Below, piece by piece: positions 17,000 to 24,668 of a DNA stretch of 64,000 nucleotides. The notes beneath the pieces are model-generated. The model saw only the letters and a program-made list of their open reading frames with translations. It did no database searches and was not told where the DNA came from. Within the stretch, counting starts at the first letter, position 1. Each line of letters starts with the position of its first letter. Made by a program: the position numbers and the translations under genes. The DNA comes from Salinivenus lutea (GTDB lineage: Bacteria; Bacteroidota; Rhodothermia; Rhodothermales; Salinibacteraceae): the NCBI GenBank assembly GCA_002894685.1, contig NCRC01000011.1, positions 1-64,000 of the forward strand, given 5' to 3'.

Positions 17000-17400
17000 A
17001 TGATTTCGACTCGTCGACTCAACACCCTTTCCCGTTTTGGGCTCATGGCGATGGGCATGCCTGCCCTGCTCAGTGGCCTCTGGGCCGGGCTGCTCCGCCT
17101 CGGCTGGTGCGGTCCCCTCTTGCAGGCGACCCTCCCGTCCGCGCACGGCCCGCTGATGGTTTGCGGCTTCCTCGGCACGCTGATCAGCCTGGGGCGGGCG
17201 GTGGCGCTGGACCGGACGTGGACGTTTCTCGCCCCCGCCGCGACGGGAATCGGCGGAATGCTGACGCTGGCAGGCGGAGGGCGCGTTCGGGCCCCTTTTG
17301 ATTGCGGCGGGGAGCGTCGGACTCGTCGCGATCTTCGGGGTTGTGCTGTCGACTCAGGCCGTGCCCTTCGCGAGCAGGGCGTTGAGGAGGGGCGCATCCT
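17000..17400 (+). pseudogene. Membrane protein (NnrS-like style), frameshifted and truncated
   Basis: From 17000 the frame MISTRRLNTLSRFGLMAMGM continues with about three hydrophobic segments, including HGPLMVCGFLGTLISLGRAV and FLAPAATGIGGMLTLAGG. Near 17285 the frame breaks; the +1 frame resumes the membrane helix as IAAGSVGLVAIFGVVLSTQA from 17301. After 17400 nothing membrane-like remains. Conserved membrane proteins of this type, related to NnrS, often sit with denitrification or NO-response genes, which fits the neighbouring ric and Rrf2 relic. The family name is tentative; the frameshift is clear. Confidence 0.6.
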
Positions 17401-17493
17401 TACGGAAGGGTGGGAGCAGGACGCGGTGTGACGTCCCGCAACGACATGCCGAAGAGGGCCTCCCAGTTTCCACGGAGGAGGGCAGAAACGGAC

Positions 17494-18132
17494 CTACTTC
17501 GTTCCAATGACGAACTTGCACTCCGGACACTCCCCGTCGGCGTCGCACTGGCGCTCGACGGGGAGTTCTGTTAGTTCCGCAATGAGGGCCCGCGCAAGGT
17601 CGCACGCCGCTTCGCCGTGGACGCGGACGCTGGCGGCGATAGGGCAGCTTGCCCCTTCCAGGCGACACGAAGTGTCGTCTTCAACGACAGTTGGAAGGCC
17701 GCCAATCTCTTCAAGCACGTCTCGGGCCCGGGCCACTCGAACGGCAGGGTCGGACTCCAACTCGCTCGGTTTGTGAGCCTGGGCCACGCGTGCTCCCACG
17801 TCTTGGAGAATCTGCTCGGCGTTCACCCACTCTGTCTCGATGAGAACCGAGAGCACGGCGTTGAACAACGAGTCATAGGACTTTGGAAAGAGCTGTTCTG
17901 CCTTTCGGGTGAGGCCGTAGACGTCCTCCGGCTTTCGTCGGGTGGGGCGCCGGTCGGTAATCTCGACGAGTTGATTCGACTTCAGCTTCGAGAGTTGAGC
18001 CCGAACGGCGTTTCGTGTAAGATCCAGCTCATCAGCCAGTTCACGGACCGTCTGGTCCTGCGACCGAAGCAGAAGAACAATTCGGCGGCGCGTATCCCCG
18101 AGATGCGCGAGTAAAACGTTGTCTTCGCTCAT
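17494..18132 (-). CDS. Second SufR-like iron-sulfur regulator
   Basis: A 212-residue paralogue of the protein at 618. The winged helix spans about 5-75 (LGDTRRRIVLLLRSQ, DQTVRELADELDLTRNAVRA). The C-terminus has the cysteine cluster CRLEGASCPIAAS, then AACDLARALI, then CDADGECPECKF. It likely binds an iron-sulfur cluster and represses stress or repair genes. The start at 18132 (MSEDNVLLAHLGD) is preferred over 18147. Divergent from decayed genes; a strong inverted repeat at 18183-18216 is the probable operator. It is the only intact regulator in this decayed NO/iron-sulfur locus. Confidence 0.8.
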   Translation of the reverse strand: MSEDNVLLAHLGDTRRRIVLLLRSQDQTVRELADELDLTRNAVRAQLSKLKSNQLVEITDRRPTRRKPEDVYGLTRKAEQLFPKSYDSLFNAVLSVLIETEWVNAEQILQDVGARVAQAHKPSELESDPAVRVARARDVLEEIGGLPTVVEDDTSCRLEGASCPIAASVRVHGEAACDLARALIAELTELPVERQCDADGECPECKFVIGTK

Positions 18133-18182
18133 GGATGGAGGGCGCAATAGAGATTGGTAAGCTGCTAATCCGCTGGGTTAAC

Positions 18183-18216
18183 GGGATAAACAAAGGATAT
18201 GTTTTGTTTTTATCCC
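18183..18216. promoter_or_regulatory. Inverted repeat upstream of SufR-like gene
   Basis: GGGATAAA at 18183-18190 pairs perfectly with TTTATCCC at 18209-18216, with an AT-rich middle. It is 51 bases upstream of the regulator's start codon, where a promoter and autoregulatory operator would lie. Confidence 0.5.
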
Positions 18217-18396
18217 CATGGAGGTTCCGACCGACAACCGGCCCGTGCCATGTGCAGCCGCTGTGCAGGGAGAAGGAAGAAGCCCCAAATCTATATTTGT
18301 TTGATTAGCCAAGAAACTAATTAAACGGACAGAGCATAGCGTTCTCCGCACGATGAGGAAGAAATATTCGCTCTTCCAGCGAAGAGTTGATTATGA

Positions 18397-18830
18397 CATC
18401 CAGCAGCTTGCCAATTCGTCCTCGAAGCCTCGTACGGGGATCTTTCTGAAGAGGCTGAACCGCAGTTCAAGGCCCGTGGCCCGGCCCTCCTCACGATGCT
18501 GGTGACCATCATCGGCACGCTCCTCGCTGCGCAGAACATTGCCCGGGAAAAAGAAATCGGGACGCTCGAACAGCTCAATGTCACTCCCCTTACCCGAGGG
18601 CAGTTCATCGCCGGCAAGCTGCTCCCCTTTTTGGGCTCGGGCTGTTGGAGTTCGCGGGGCTGGGTCGGGCGCCTCTGGATTACGGGTCGGCTGACTCGTC
18701 CGGACGGACCTCGCGGATCTCATTCACCTCCCGCGGTACCTCGTCCTCTACACGTCCTGGAACGTGGGAGGGACGTCCTCTCTGTTCCGGGTCGGTTTGG
18801 GCTCTGTCGTGAGCTCATCCCATCGTCAGA
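18397..18830 (+). pseudogene. ABC-2 type permease fragment
   Basis: From about 18397 the frame reads ...LEASYGDLSEEAEPQF, then LLTMLVTIIGTLLAAQNIAR and EKEIGTLEQLNVTPLTRGQF, a clear ABC-2 permease segment ('REKEIGTLEQL'). Near 18630 the frame must shift to continue as GLLEFAGLG. Upstream stop codons and the absence of the ATPase or the N-terminal helices show it is a remnant. ABC-2 permeases export drugs or polysaccharides; the original substrate is unknown. Confidence 0.7.
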
Positions 18831-18876
18831 GATCAGGGGGGAACAGAAATATTCGAGGATAAAGTGGTTCGGCGGT

Positions 18877-19024
18877 TCAGGTGGAGCCCTTCACTTTCAG
18901 AGGAATCCGAGGTTGTCGGTCTGCTTCCATGAGAAGTAAGAGCATTTCGGCCTTTTTTCCTGCTCGGCATCGGAATTGGATCGACATGCTCGGGCAAAAT
19001 GTCTGGGCAACTGGGGACATGCAT
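18877..19024 (-). pseudogene. Small 'DPIP' family protein, copy a, frameshifted
   Basis: From 19024 the frame reads MHVPSCPDILPEHVDPIPMP and then loses similarity. One base away, the reading AGKKAEMLLLLMEADRQPRI resumes the family's second half and ends at 18877. The first half matches the intact copy at 43985 (MHVPEHADVLPEHIDPIPMP). This copy lies about 20 kb from the others. A single indel near 18962, in a run of A residues, explains the break. Confidence 0.65.
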
Positions 19025-19111
19025 GGGCTACATCCTTCTGGACGAGGACCGATAGCAAACTGCGTGAAGTCCGGGGGGCGCAGGAACGACACGTCGGGGG
19101 ATAAATTTACG

Positions 19112-19127
19112 GAATGAACGTTCATTC
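19112..19127. promoter_or_regulatory. 16-bp perfect palindrome, TetR operator candidate (site 1)
   Basis: GAATGAACGTTCATTC is perfectly self-complementary. The identical 16 bases recur at 20229-20244 on the start of the TetR gene. It lies about 240 bases upstream of the beta-barrel gene at 19368. Two identical 16-bp palindromes about 1.1 kb apart around a TetR locus are very unlikely by chance. Confidence 0.7.
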
Positions 19128-19367
19128 AAAGCCAAGCACATTAATCGGCGACACGAAAATCCAGGGCATCGCCTTCTCGAAGGGCGGTGTCCGCTCCGCG
19201 ACGTAGGCGGGGCTGTTCGCCGTCTGCTCCCGCGTTGGGGGTCGCTCCGACGCGCAGCAGACAAAATCAAAAAGACACAGGCAGCGCTGCGACCGACGGC
19301 ACCACCCTATCCGTCGCAGCACCCCTGTGCCACACGATCTATAGCACAACCATCTCCTGTCTAGACC

Positions 19368-20009
19368 ATGCGAATTGTAACATCGAAATTCACAGCCGCG
19401 ATCGCAACCCTCGCCCTTCTGCTGGGCCTTGCCCTGCCGATGACCAGCCAGGCCCAATCGCCCGTTGACCTTGGGGTCCGGGGCGGCGTCACGCAGGCCA
19501 CCTTCTACGGCGACGACGTGGCCTCCAATGACTTCCGGCCGGGCTTTACTGGTGGGGTATTCCTGAACTACCAGGTCAACGAAGCCTTCGCCGTGCAGCC
19601 GGAGGTACTCTACTCCGTGCGGGGCGCGAAGAATCACTTCAACGAAGCCGGAACCGTGCAGGACGTGCGCGTCCGTCAGGACGTGATCGAGATTCCGGTG
19701 CTGCTGAAGCTCAGCGCCCCGACGGCGCCGGTGACCCCGCGCCTGTACGTGGGCCCGGCTCTCGGCTTCATCACTAACAGTGAGATCGACGGGGCAGACG
19801 CCGACGATAGCTTCGCCGATGTCGACTTCAGCGGGGTTGTAGGCGGCGAGATTGCCTACGCTCTGAACAAGGGCCCGCTGAGCGAGATTGCGATCGATGG
19901 GCGCTACAACCTTGGATTGGCCAAGCTGGGGGATCTTCCGAGCGCCGAGTTCGAGGATGTCTCGACCAGCTCGTTTACCGGCACGTTGAGTCTTCGCTTC
20001 AACCTCTAA
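19368..20009 (+). CDS. Outer-membrane beta-barrel protein (PorT/OmpW-like size)
   Basis: A 213-residue exported protein. The signal peptide ends near residue 30 (ALPMTSQAQS). The mature part alternates in the manner of an 8-10 strand barrel (VDLGVRGGVTQATFYGDD, FAVQPEVLYSVRGAKNHF, LYVGPALGFIT) and ends with a strand closing in F-N-L, the outer-membrane insertion signal. This is the 'outer membrane beta-barrel protein' type common in Bacteroidota; no specific cargo is evident. A TetR-type palindrome lies upstream and an intrinsic terminator follows, so it is probably a single gene controlled by the regulator at 20231. Confidence 0.85.
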   Translation: MRIVTSKFTAAIATLALLLGLALPMTSQAQSPVDLGVRGGVTQATFYGDDVASNDFRPGFTGGVFLNYQVNEAFAVQPEVLYSVRGAKNHFNEAGTVQDVRVRQDVIEIPVLLKLSAPTAPVTPRLYVGPALGFITNSEIDGADADDSFADVDFSGVVGGEIAYALNKGPLSEIAIDGRYNLGLAKLGDLPSAEFEDVSTSSFTGTLSLRFNL

Positions 20010-20033
20010 CGACCACATCCAGAAGAAGAGTCG

Positions 20034-20067
20034 AAGGGCCGTCCCGCTTTCGGGGCGGCCCTTTTGC
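20034..20067 (+). terminator. Intrinsic terminator after the beta-barrel gene
   Basis: AAGGGCCGTCCCG pairs with CGGGGCGGCCCTT around a CTTT loop, followed by TTTTGCTTT. It ends the transcript from 19368. Confidence 0.85.
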
Positions 20068-20228
20068 TTTGGCGAAAATGTATTTTGGGCCGGCCCGGAA
20101 CGAAAACACACAGCCTTCCGGCCGGGCGCTGCGCAACGACGGGGCCGATTGAGATGAGATAAAGGAGGGGCGAGCCCCACATGAATAGGGGAGCGCAGCG
20201 AAACGCGCTGGGTGATGCTGGGTTCTTG

Positions 20229-20244
20229 GAATGAACGTTCATTC
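20229..20244. promoter_or_regulatory. 16-bp perfect palindrome, TetR operator candidate (site 2)
   Basis: GAATGAACGTTCATTC again, identical to site 1 and overlapping the start codon of tetR (ATG at 20231). Binding here would block its own transcription or translation. Flanking bases differ from site 1, so the conserved unit is the 16-mer itself. Confidence 0.7.
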
Positions 20245-20860
20245 GAAAACACCAAATGAATCTATCGAAAACGTACAGGGCAAACGAGGCGACATTCTCA
20301 GGGCGGGCCTGTGCCTGTTCGACGAGCAGGGATTCCACGGCACTTCTATGTCGGAGATTGCCGAGACGGCGGGGGTGGGCGCCGGAACGATCTACCAGTA
20401 CTTCGACGGCAAGGACGATCTCGTCGACCAGCTGTACGCGGAGGCGCGTGCTGAAGCCCACCAGTCGATCCTGGACATGGGATTCGATGAAGACGCCTCG
20501 GTCCGGGACCGCCTCCGGATGACCTGGCGGGCCATTATCCACAACTACATGGCCTGCCCTCGGCTCTACCGCTTCATCTTGCAGTATGAGTCGTCCGCCT
20601 ACCTCCGACGGACCCAACGAGCCCAGCCCGAAGACCTACAGCCTCCGTTTCGGAAGATTTATCGGGATGGGATAGAGCAGGGGCTCTTTCCCGACGTGCC
20701 CCAGTCGGTGTACGTATCGTTCTTTGTCGGAACGGTCACAAATCTAGTCCAAGAGCATCTCAACCGGGGGCCGGAACTGGACGAGGAGTTGATCGACCAG
20801 TCCTTCGAGATGCTCTGGGCCGCCTATACGAAAGCGTCGGTGGACCCTGAGACCACATAG
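20231..20860 (+). CDS. TetR-family repressor of the RND efflux locus
   Basis: A 209-residue TetR regulator. The helix-turn-helix is at about 22-66 (RGDILRAGLCLFDEQGFHGT, MSEIAETAGVGAGTIYQYFD, GKDDLVDQLY). The remaining helices form the ligand-binding and dimer domain (MACPRLYRFILQYESSAY, VYVSFFVGTVTNLVQEHL). The efflux genes follow on the same strand after 130 bases. The annotated ATG lies inside the palindrome; a later start is possible because residues 1-15 are not conserved in style. It probably represses itself, the pump and the beta-barrel gene at 19368. Confidence 0.92.
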   Translation: MNVHSKTPNESIENVQGKRGDILRAGLCLFDEQGFHGTSMSEIAETAGVGAGTIYQYFDGKDDLVDQLYAEARAEAHQSILDMGFDEDASVRDRLRMTWRAIIHNYMACPRLYRFILQYESSAYLRRTQRAQPEDLQPPFRKIYRDGIEQGLFPDVPQSVYVSFFVGTVTNLVQEHLNRGPELDEELIDQSFEMLWAAYTKASVDPETT

Positions 20861-20990
20861 GAGGATCCCCGCCGCTTCCCCCGTCCCCACCCGACGACAT
20901 GGAGGGAGTTCTCCATCGTGGGGGCCCTCTCGATGTGGCATCCCGGCCCGGAGGCCAACCTTCGTTATCGCCAACGCCTATTCCTTCTCC

Positions 20991-23453
20991 ATGGACTCCT
21001 TGGCTTTTGCGACTCGCCTGTGCGTCCCTCGTTGCGTTGCCGGCGCGACCCATCGGGTGCTTTCGGTAGTGTTTTTAACGGGTCTCTTGGTAGGGCTGGG
21101 CGGGTCCCTCCAGCAGACTGGGGCGCAGCCTACCCCCGATGAAGCAACAGAAATCGGGGTTGTGCTCAGCGACTCCTCTCAGACCCATCGGCGCGCCGCG
21201 GACGCCATTCGGCGGGAATTGCAATCGCTCATGAGGGGAAAACGACACGTGCGGTTTCCGGAGAAGTATCGGTGGGTGCTGGGGGCGGGTGAACAGGTGG
21301 GGAGGGAGCGCCTGGGCGACGGCGAGGCGGGCCCTGCGATCGTCATTGCCGTGGGACTCTCGGCCTCTCATCGACTCGCCACGAAGTCCGAGCGGAGCGT
21401 GCCGGTAGTGGCGGCCCATATCCTGGATTCGGACCTACAGGGACTTCCGAAAGCAGGCGGCACCAGTGGCGCGACGAACCTAACGTACGTGTCCGAACCG
21501 GGGCTTGTGCGTAAAAACATGGATCTGCTACGGTCGCTGACGCCGGCATCGGCCCCGGCGCTCCTGGTGCCGGCCCGTGTGCTGGAGGAGCCCGCGCTCG
21601 CCGACCGGATGCGCCGCCGGCTCAGTCAGGGAGACTCGTTGAGTGCCGACTGGCGCGTGGTGCCGGTGCGGTCTACGGCCGAGGCCACGCTAGAGGCCCT
21701 GCCCTCCGGCACGGACGCGGCCTACCTGGCGACGCCCCTGCCGCTCTCTTCCGTGGAGCGAGACCGTTTGATTTCGGGCCTGCGTACGCGGCAAATTCCG
21801 ACGGCCGTCCACCGGGGGCGTGAACTCGTGGACCGGGGGGCGTTGGTGACGGCGTCCGCGCCCGCCGCCGATCCGATTCCCCGCCGCGCGGCCCTCCACG
21901 CCGCGGACCTCCTTCGGGGGGAGGTCGCCGAGTCGCTTTCCGTGGAGCTTCCGTCCCCGCGGACGCCCTACGTCAACGAGTCGACGGCCCGTCGGCTCGG
22001 CCTCTCCATCCCGAGCGACCTGCGTCTGCGGGTGACCCTGACCGGCACGCCTCCCTCGCCCGCGGCGGACTCCATCACGTACGCGCAGGCGGTGCGCCGG
22101 GGCGTGCGGGCCAACGACGGACTGGACGCCCAGCGGTCGGGGCTGGAGGCGGAGCGCCAGAACGTGCGGGTCGAGCGGGGCGATCTGCTCCCCCAAGTGC
22201 AGGCCGGGGCGCGGGCGCTTCAGGTGGATTCCGACCAGGCCGCCGCCAGCTTTGGGGCGCAACCCGAGCGGGCACTGAGCGGGTCGGTGTCGTTCTCGCA
22301 GACCCTGTTCTCCCCCCAAGAGTGGGGCGACCTGGAGATCGCGAAGCGCCAACGGGCGGCCGGCGCGGCCAACGTGGACGCCGCCGAGCAGGACCTTGCC
22401 CTTCAGGTGTCGAGCGCGTACGTCTCGGTCCTACAGGCCCGCGCCCTCGCTCAAGTGCGCCGAAGCAACCTCGCCCTCAGCCGAGAGAACCTGTCGATCG
22501 CTCGGTCGCGCCGGGCGTCCGGGCAGGGGGGGCGCCAGCAGGTGCTCCGCTTCAAGACGCAGGTGGCTCAGGCGCGGCGCACGGTTCTCGACGCGAGGTC
22601 TCGGGTCGACGTGGCCCGGTCCCGCCTCGCGCAGGTCCTGGCTCGATCGCCCGACGAGCTTATGGGGGTGGCCGGGCTGTCGCCATCCGACTCCATTCTG
22701 ACGCTTCCGGAATCGGTCTTCGCAGAGTACGGTCACACCTCGTCCTCCCGCCAGCGACTCACTGACTTTTTGCTGGAGGAGGGGCTGTCGAATGCCCCTG
22801 CACTGCAGGCGCTCGACGAACAGATTGCGGCGGCCCGTCGGGGTGTGGAGGCGGGGCGGCAATCGTACTGGGCGCCCACCGTGGCCCTGGAGGGACAGCT
22901 TAACAGCCGCGTGCTGGAGGGCGGGGCGGGCACCGAGTCGCTCTCCCTGCCGGGAGGGCCGCCGGGCGGGGCCGCCCTTCCGCAGGCGCCCAATACCACC
23001 TGGAACGTGGGCCTCTCCCTCAGCCTGCCGCTCTTTACGGGACTCAAGCGCGACGGCCAGATTGAGCGAGGGCAGGCCCGGCTCAGCCAGCTGAAGGCCC
23101 AGCGCCGGGAGGTGCGCTCCAGCCTGGAGGAGCGCATCCGTTCGCGCACCGGGCAGGCCACGTCCGGCTACCTCAGCCTGCGGGAGGCGGAGGCGGGTCG
23201 GCGCACGGCTCAGGAGACGATCGAGCTGGTGCAGGATTCCTACACCGCCGGAGCAGCCGACGTGCTCGACCTGCTCGACGCCCAGGAGGCGGTCCTGAAC
23301 GCCCGGCTGGCCGAGGTGGACGCCCGCTACTCGTTCCTGCTCCGCCTCCTCCAAACCGAGCGGGCCATCTCGCGCACCGGACCGTTGCAGACGGCCGACG
23401 AGCGGGCGGCCGTCCGGACCCGCCTTCGTGCCTTCATGAAGGAAGAGCGGTAG
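20991..23453 (+). CDS. Fusion: substrate-binding-like domain + TolC-type outer-membrane channel
   Basis: An 820-residue exported protein. A hydrophobic signal is at about 20-45. Residues about 50-345 look like a periplasmic ABC substrate-binding fold of the PF04392 type (TEIGVVLSDSSQTHRRAADA, VIAVGLSASHRLA, VPVVAAHILDSDL). From about 360 the two OEP repeats of TolC follow (SITYAQAVRRGVRANDGLDA, LALQVSSAYVSVLQARALAQ, then TTWNVGLSLSLPLFTGLKRD and YTAGAADVLDLLDAQEAVLN). TolC family proteins are usually 420-500 residues, so the N-terminal 300 are extra. It starts the pump operon (adaptor at 23503, pump at 24669). Confidence 0.88.
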   Translation: MDSLAFATRLCVPRCVAGATHRVLSVVFLTGLLVGLGGSLQQTGAQPTPDEATEIGVVLSDSSQTHRRAADAIRRELQSLMRGKRHVRFPEKYRWVLGAGEQVGRERLGDGEAGPAIVIAVGLSASHRLATKSERSVPVVAAHILDSDLQGLPKAGGTSGATNLTYVSEPGLVRKNMDLLRSLTPASAPALLVPARVLEEPALADRMRRRLSQGDSLSADWRVVPVRSTAEATLEALPSGTDAAYLATPLPLSSVERDRLISGLRTRQIPTAVHRGRELVDRGALVTASAPAADPIPRRAALHAADLLRGEVAESLSVELPSPRTPYVNESTARRLGLSIPSDLRLRVTLTGTPPSPAADSITYAQAVRRGVRANDGLDAQRSGLEAERQNVRVERGDLLPQVQAGARALQVDSDQAAASFGAQPERALSGSVSFSQTLFSPQEWGDLEIAKRQRAAGAANVDAAEQDLALQVSSAYVSVLQARALAQVRRSNLALSRENLSIARSRRASGQGGRQQVLRFKTQVAQARRTVLDARSRVDVARSRLAQVLARSPDELMGVAGLSPSDSILTLPESVFAEYGHTSSSRQRLTDFLLEEGLSNAPALQALDEQIAAARRGVEAGRQSYWAPTVALEGQLNSRVLEGGAGTESLSLPGGPPGGAALPQAPNTTWNVGLSLSLPLFTGLKRDGQIERGQARLSQLKAQRREVRSSLEERIRSRTGQATSGYLSLREAEAGRRTAQETIELVQDSYTAGAADVLDLLDAQEAVLNARLAEVDARYSFLLRLLQTERAISRTGPLQTADERAAVRTRLRAFMKEER

Positions 23454-23502
23454 AGCGCTCGTCTATTTCTGCTGTTTTCTTTACCGACGCCCCTCTCCAT
23501 CG

Positions 23503-24606
23503 ATGACTACGTCTGCTTTTTCGGTTTCGCGCGCCCCGGTGCCGTCGTGGCTTGTGCTCGCGCTGGTGAGTGGCGCGGCCGCGCTCGTGCTGACCGCCTG
23601 TGGCGCCGAGAGCACGTCCGCCCCGCCGCTGGAGCCCCCGGTGCGTCCGGTCAAGATGCACACTGTGCAGGGGGAGCATTCTACGCCGGTGCGGGAGTAC
23701 CCGGGATCCATCTCGGCGGGCGAGACCGCTACCCTCTCGTTCGAGGTGCCGGGCACGGTCGTCGAGTTGCCCGTCGAAGAGGGAGAGCGGGTTAGAGCGG
23801 GCGACCTCCTTGCCCGTATTGAGAGCGACAATGCTCGCTCGCAGCTGAGGTCCGCCCGTGCGACCCGGAACGCGGCCCGGTCGGCGTACGAGCGGGCCAA
23901 GTCCCTGTACGCGCAGGGCATCGTGTCGCAGCAGCAGTTGGAGGCGCGGCAACGAGAGTACGAGGTGGCCCAGTCGCAGCTTGAGCAGGCCCAAACCCAG
24001 GTGGGGGAGACGCGCATCACAGCCCCCTTCGACGGGCGCGTGGCCCAGAAGATGGTCGAACTCAACGAAACCGTAGGGCCGCAGCAGGCCGTCGTGACCG
24101 TGCAGGACCTTTCCCGCATGGAGGTGGTGATCGATGTGCCGGAGCAGAGCCGGATGCGCCGCGCCCTGGAGTCGGAGTCGCTCGCCGTCACCGTCTCGAT
24201 GCGCCCGGATCTCCGGGTCCCCGCTACGCTCAAAGAGATCACGACGACGGCGGATCCGCGCACCCGCACGTACGAAGCGACGCTCACATTTCGGCCGCCC
24301 GCCGACGCCGGCCTCCTGCCGGGCATGACCGCTCGGGTCCTTGTAGGGGGCGCTCCGGCGTCCCGCTCCGGGGCATCAGGGACGGTTTCGATTCCGACCA
24401 GTGCTGTCTTCTCGAGGTCGGACGGGAGCGCCTCCGTCTGGGCGGTGGACGACTCGTCGATGACCGTGACCCGTCAATCCGTGTCGCTGGGAACGATGCG
24501 CGACAGCACAGTCGTCGTCACCTCGGGCCTCCGGGCGGGCACCCGCATCGTCGCGACCGGGGTGCACCAGCTCACCGACGGCCAATCCGTTCGCCCCCTG
24601 CAGTAG
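23503..24606 (+). CDS. RND periplasmic adaptor lipoprotein (AcrA/MexA type)
   Basis: A 367-residue membrane-fusion protein. The lipobox LVLTACG is near residue 36. The lipoyl halves are EVPGTVVELPVEEGERVRAG and ETRITAPFDGRVAQKMVELN, separated by a coiled-coil hairpin (about 100-155, with ARSAYERAKSLYAQGIVSQQ). The beta-barrel and membrane-proximal domains follow (VVIDVPEQSRMRRAL, GLLPGMTARVLVGG). It links the inner-membrane pump to the TolC-like channel. It is spaced 49 bases after the fusion gene and 62 before the pump, consistent with one operon. Confidence 0.93.
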   Translation: MTTSAFSVSRAPVPSWLVLALVSGAAALVLTACGAESTSAPPLEPPVRPVKMHTVQGEHSTPVREYPGSISAGETATLSFEVPGTVVELPVEEGERVRAGDLLARIESDNARSQLRSARATRNAARSAYERAKSLYAQGIVSQQQLEARQREYEVAQSQLEQAQTQVGETRITAPFDGRVAQKMVELNETVGPQQAVVTVQDLSRMEVVIDVPEQSRMRRALESESLAVTVSMRPDLRVPATLKEITTTADPRTRTYEATLTFRPPADAGLLPGMTARVLVGGAPASRSGASGTVSIPTSAVFSRSDGSASVWAVDDSSMTVTRQSVSLGTMRDSTVVVTSGLRAGTRIVATGVHQLTDGQSVRPLQ

Positions 24607-24668
24607 CTCGGGCAGGCGTCCCCCTGCGGTCGACCGCTCTCTTTTCACGTGTTTCGCTGTGATCCACC

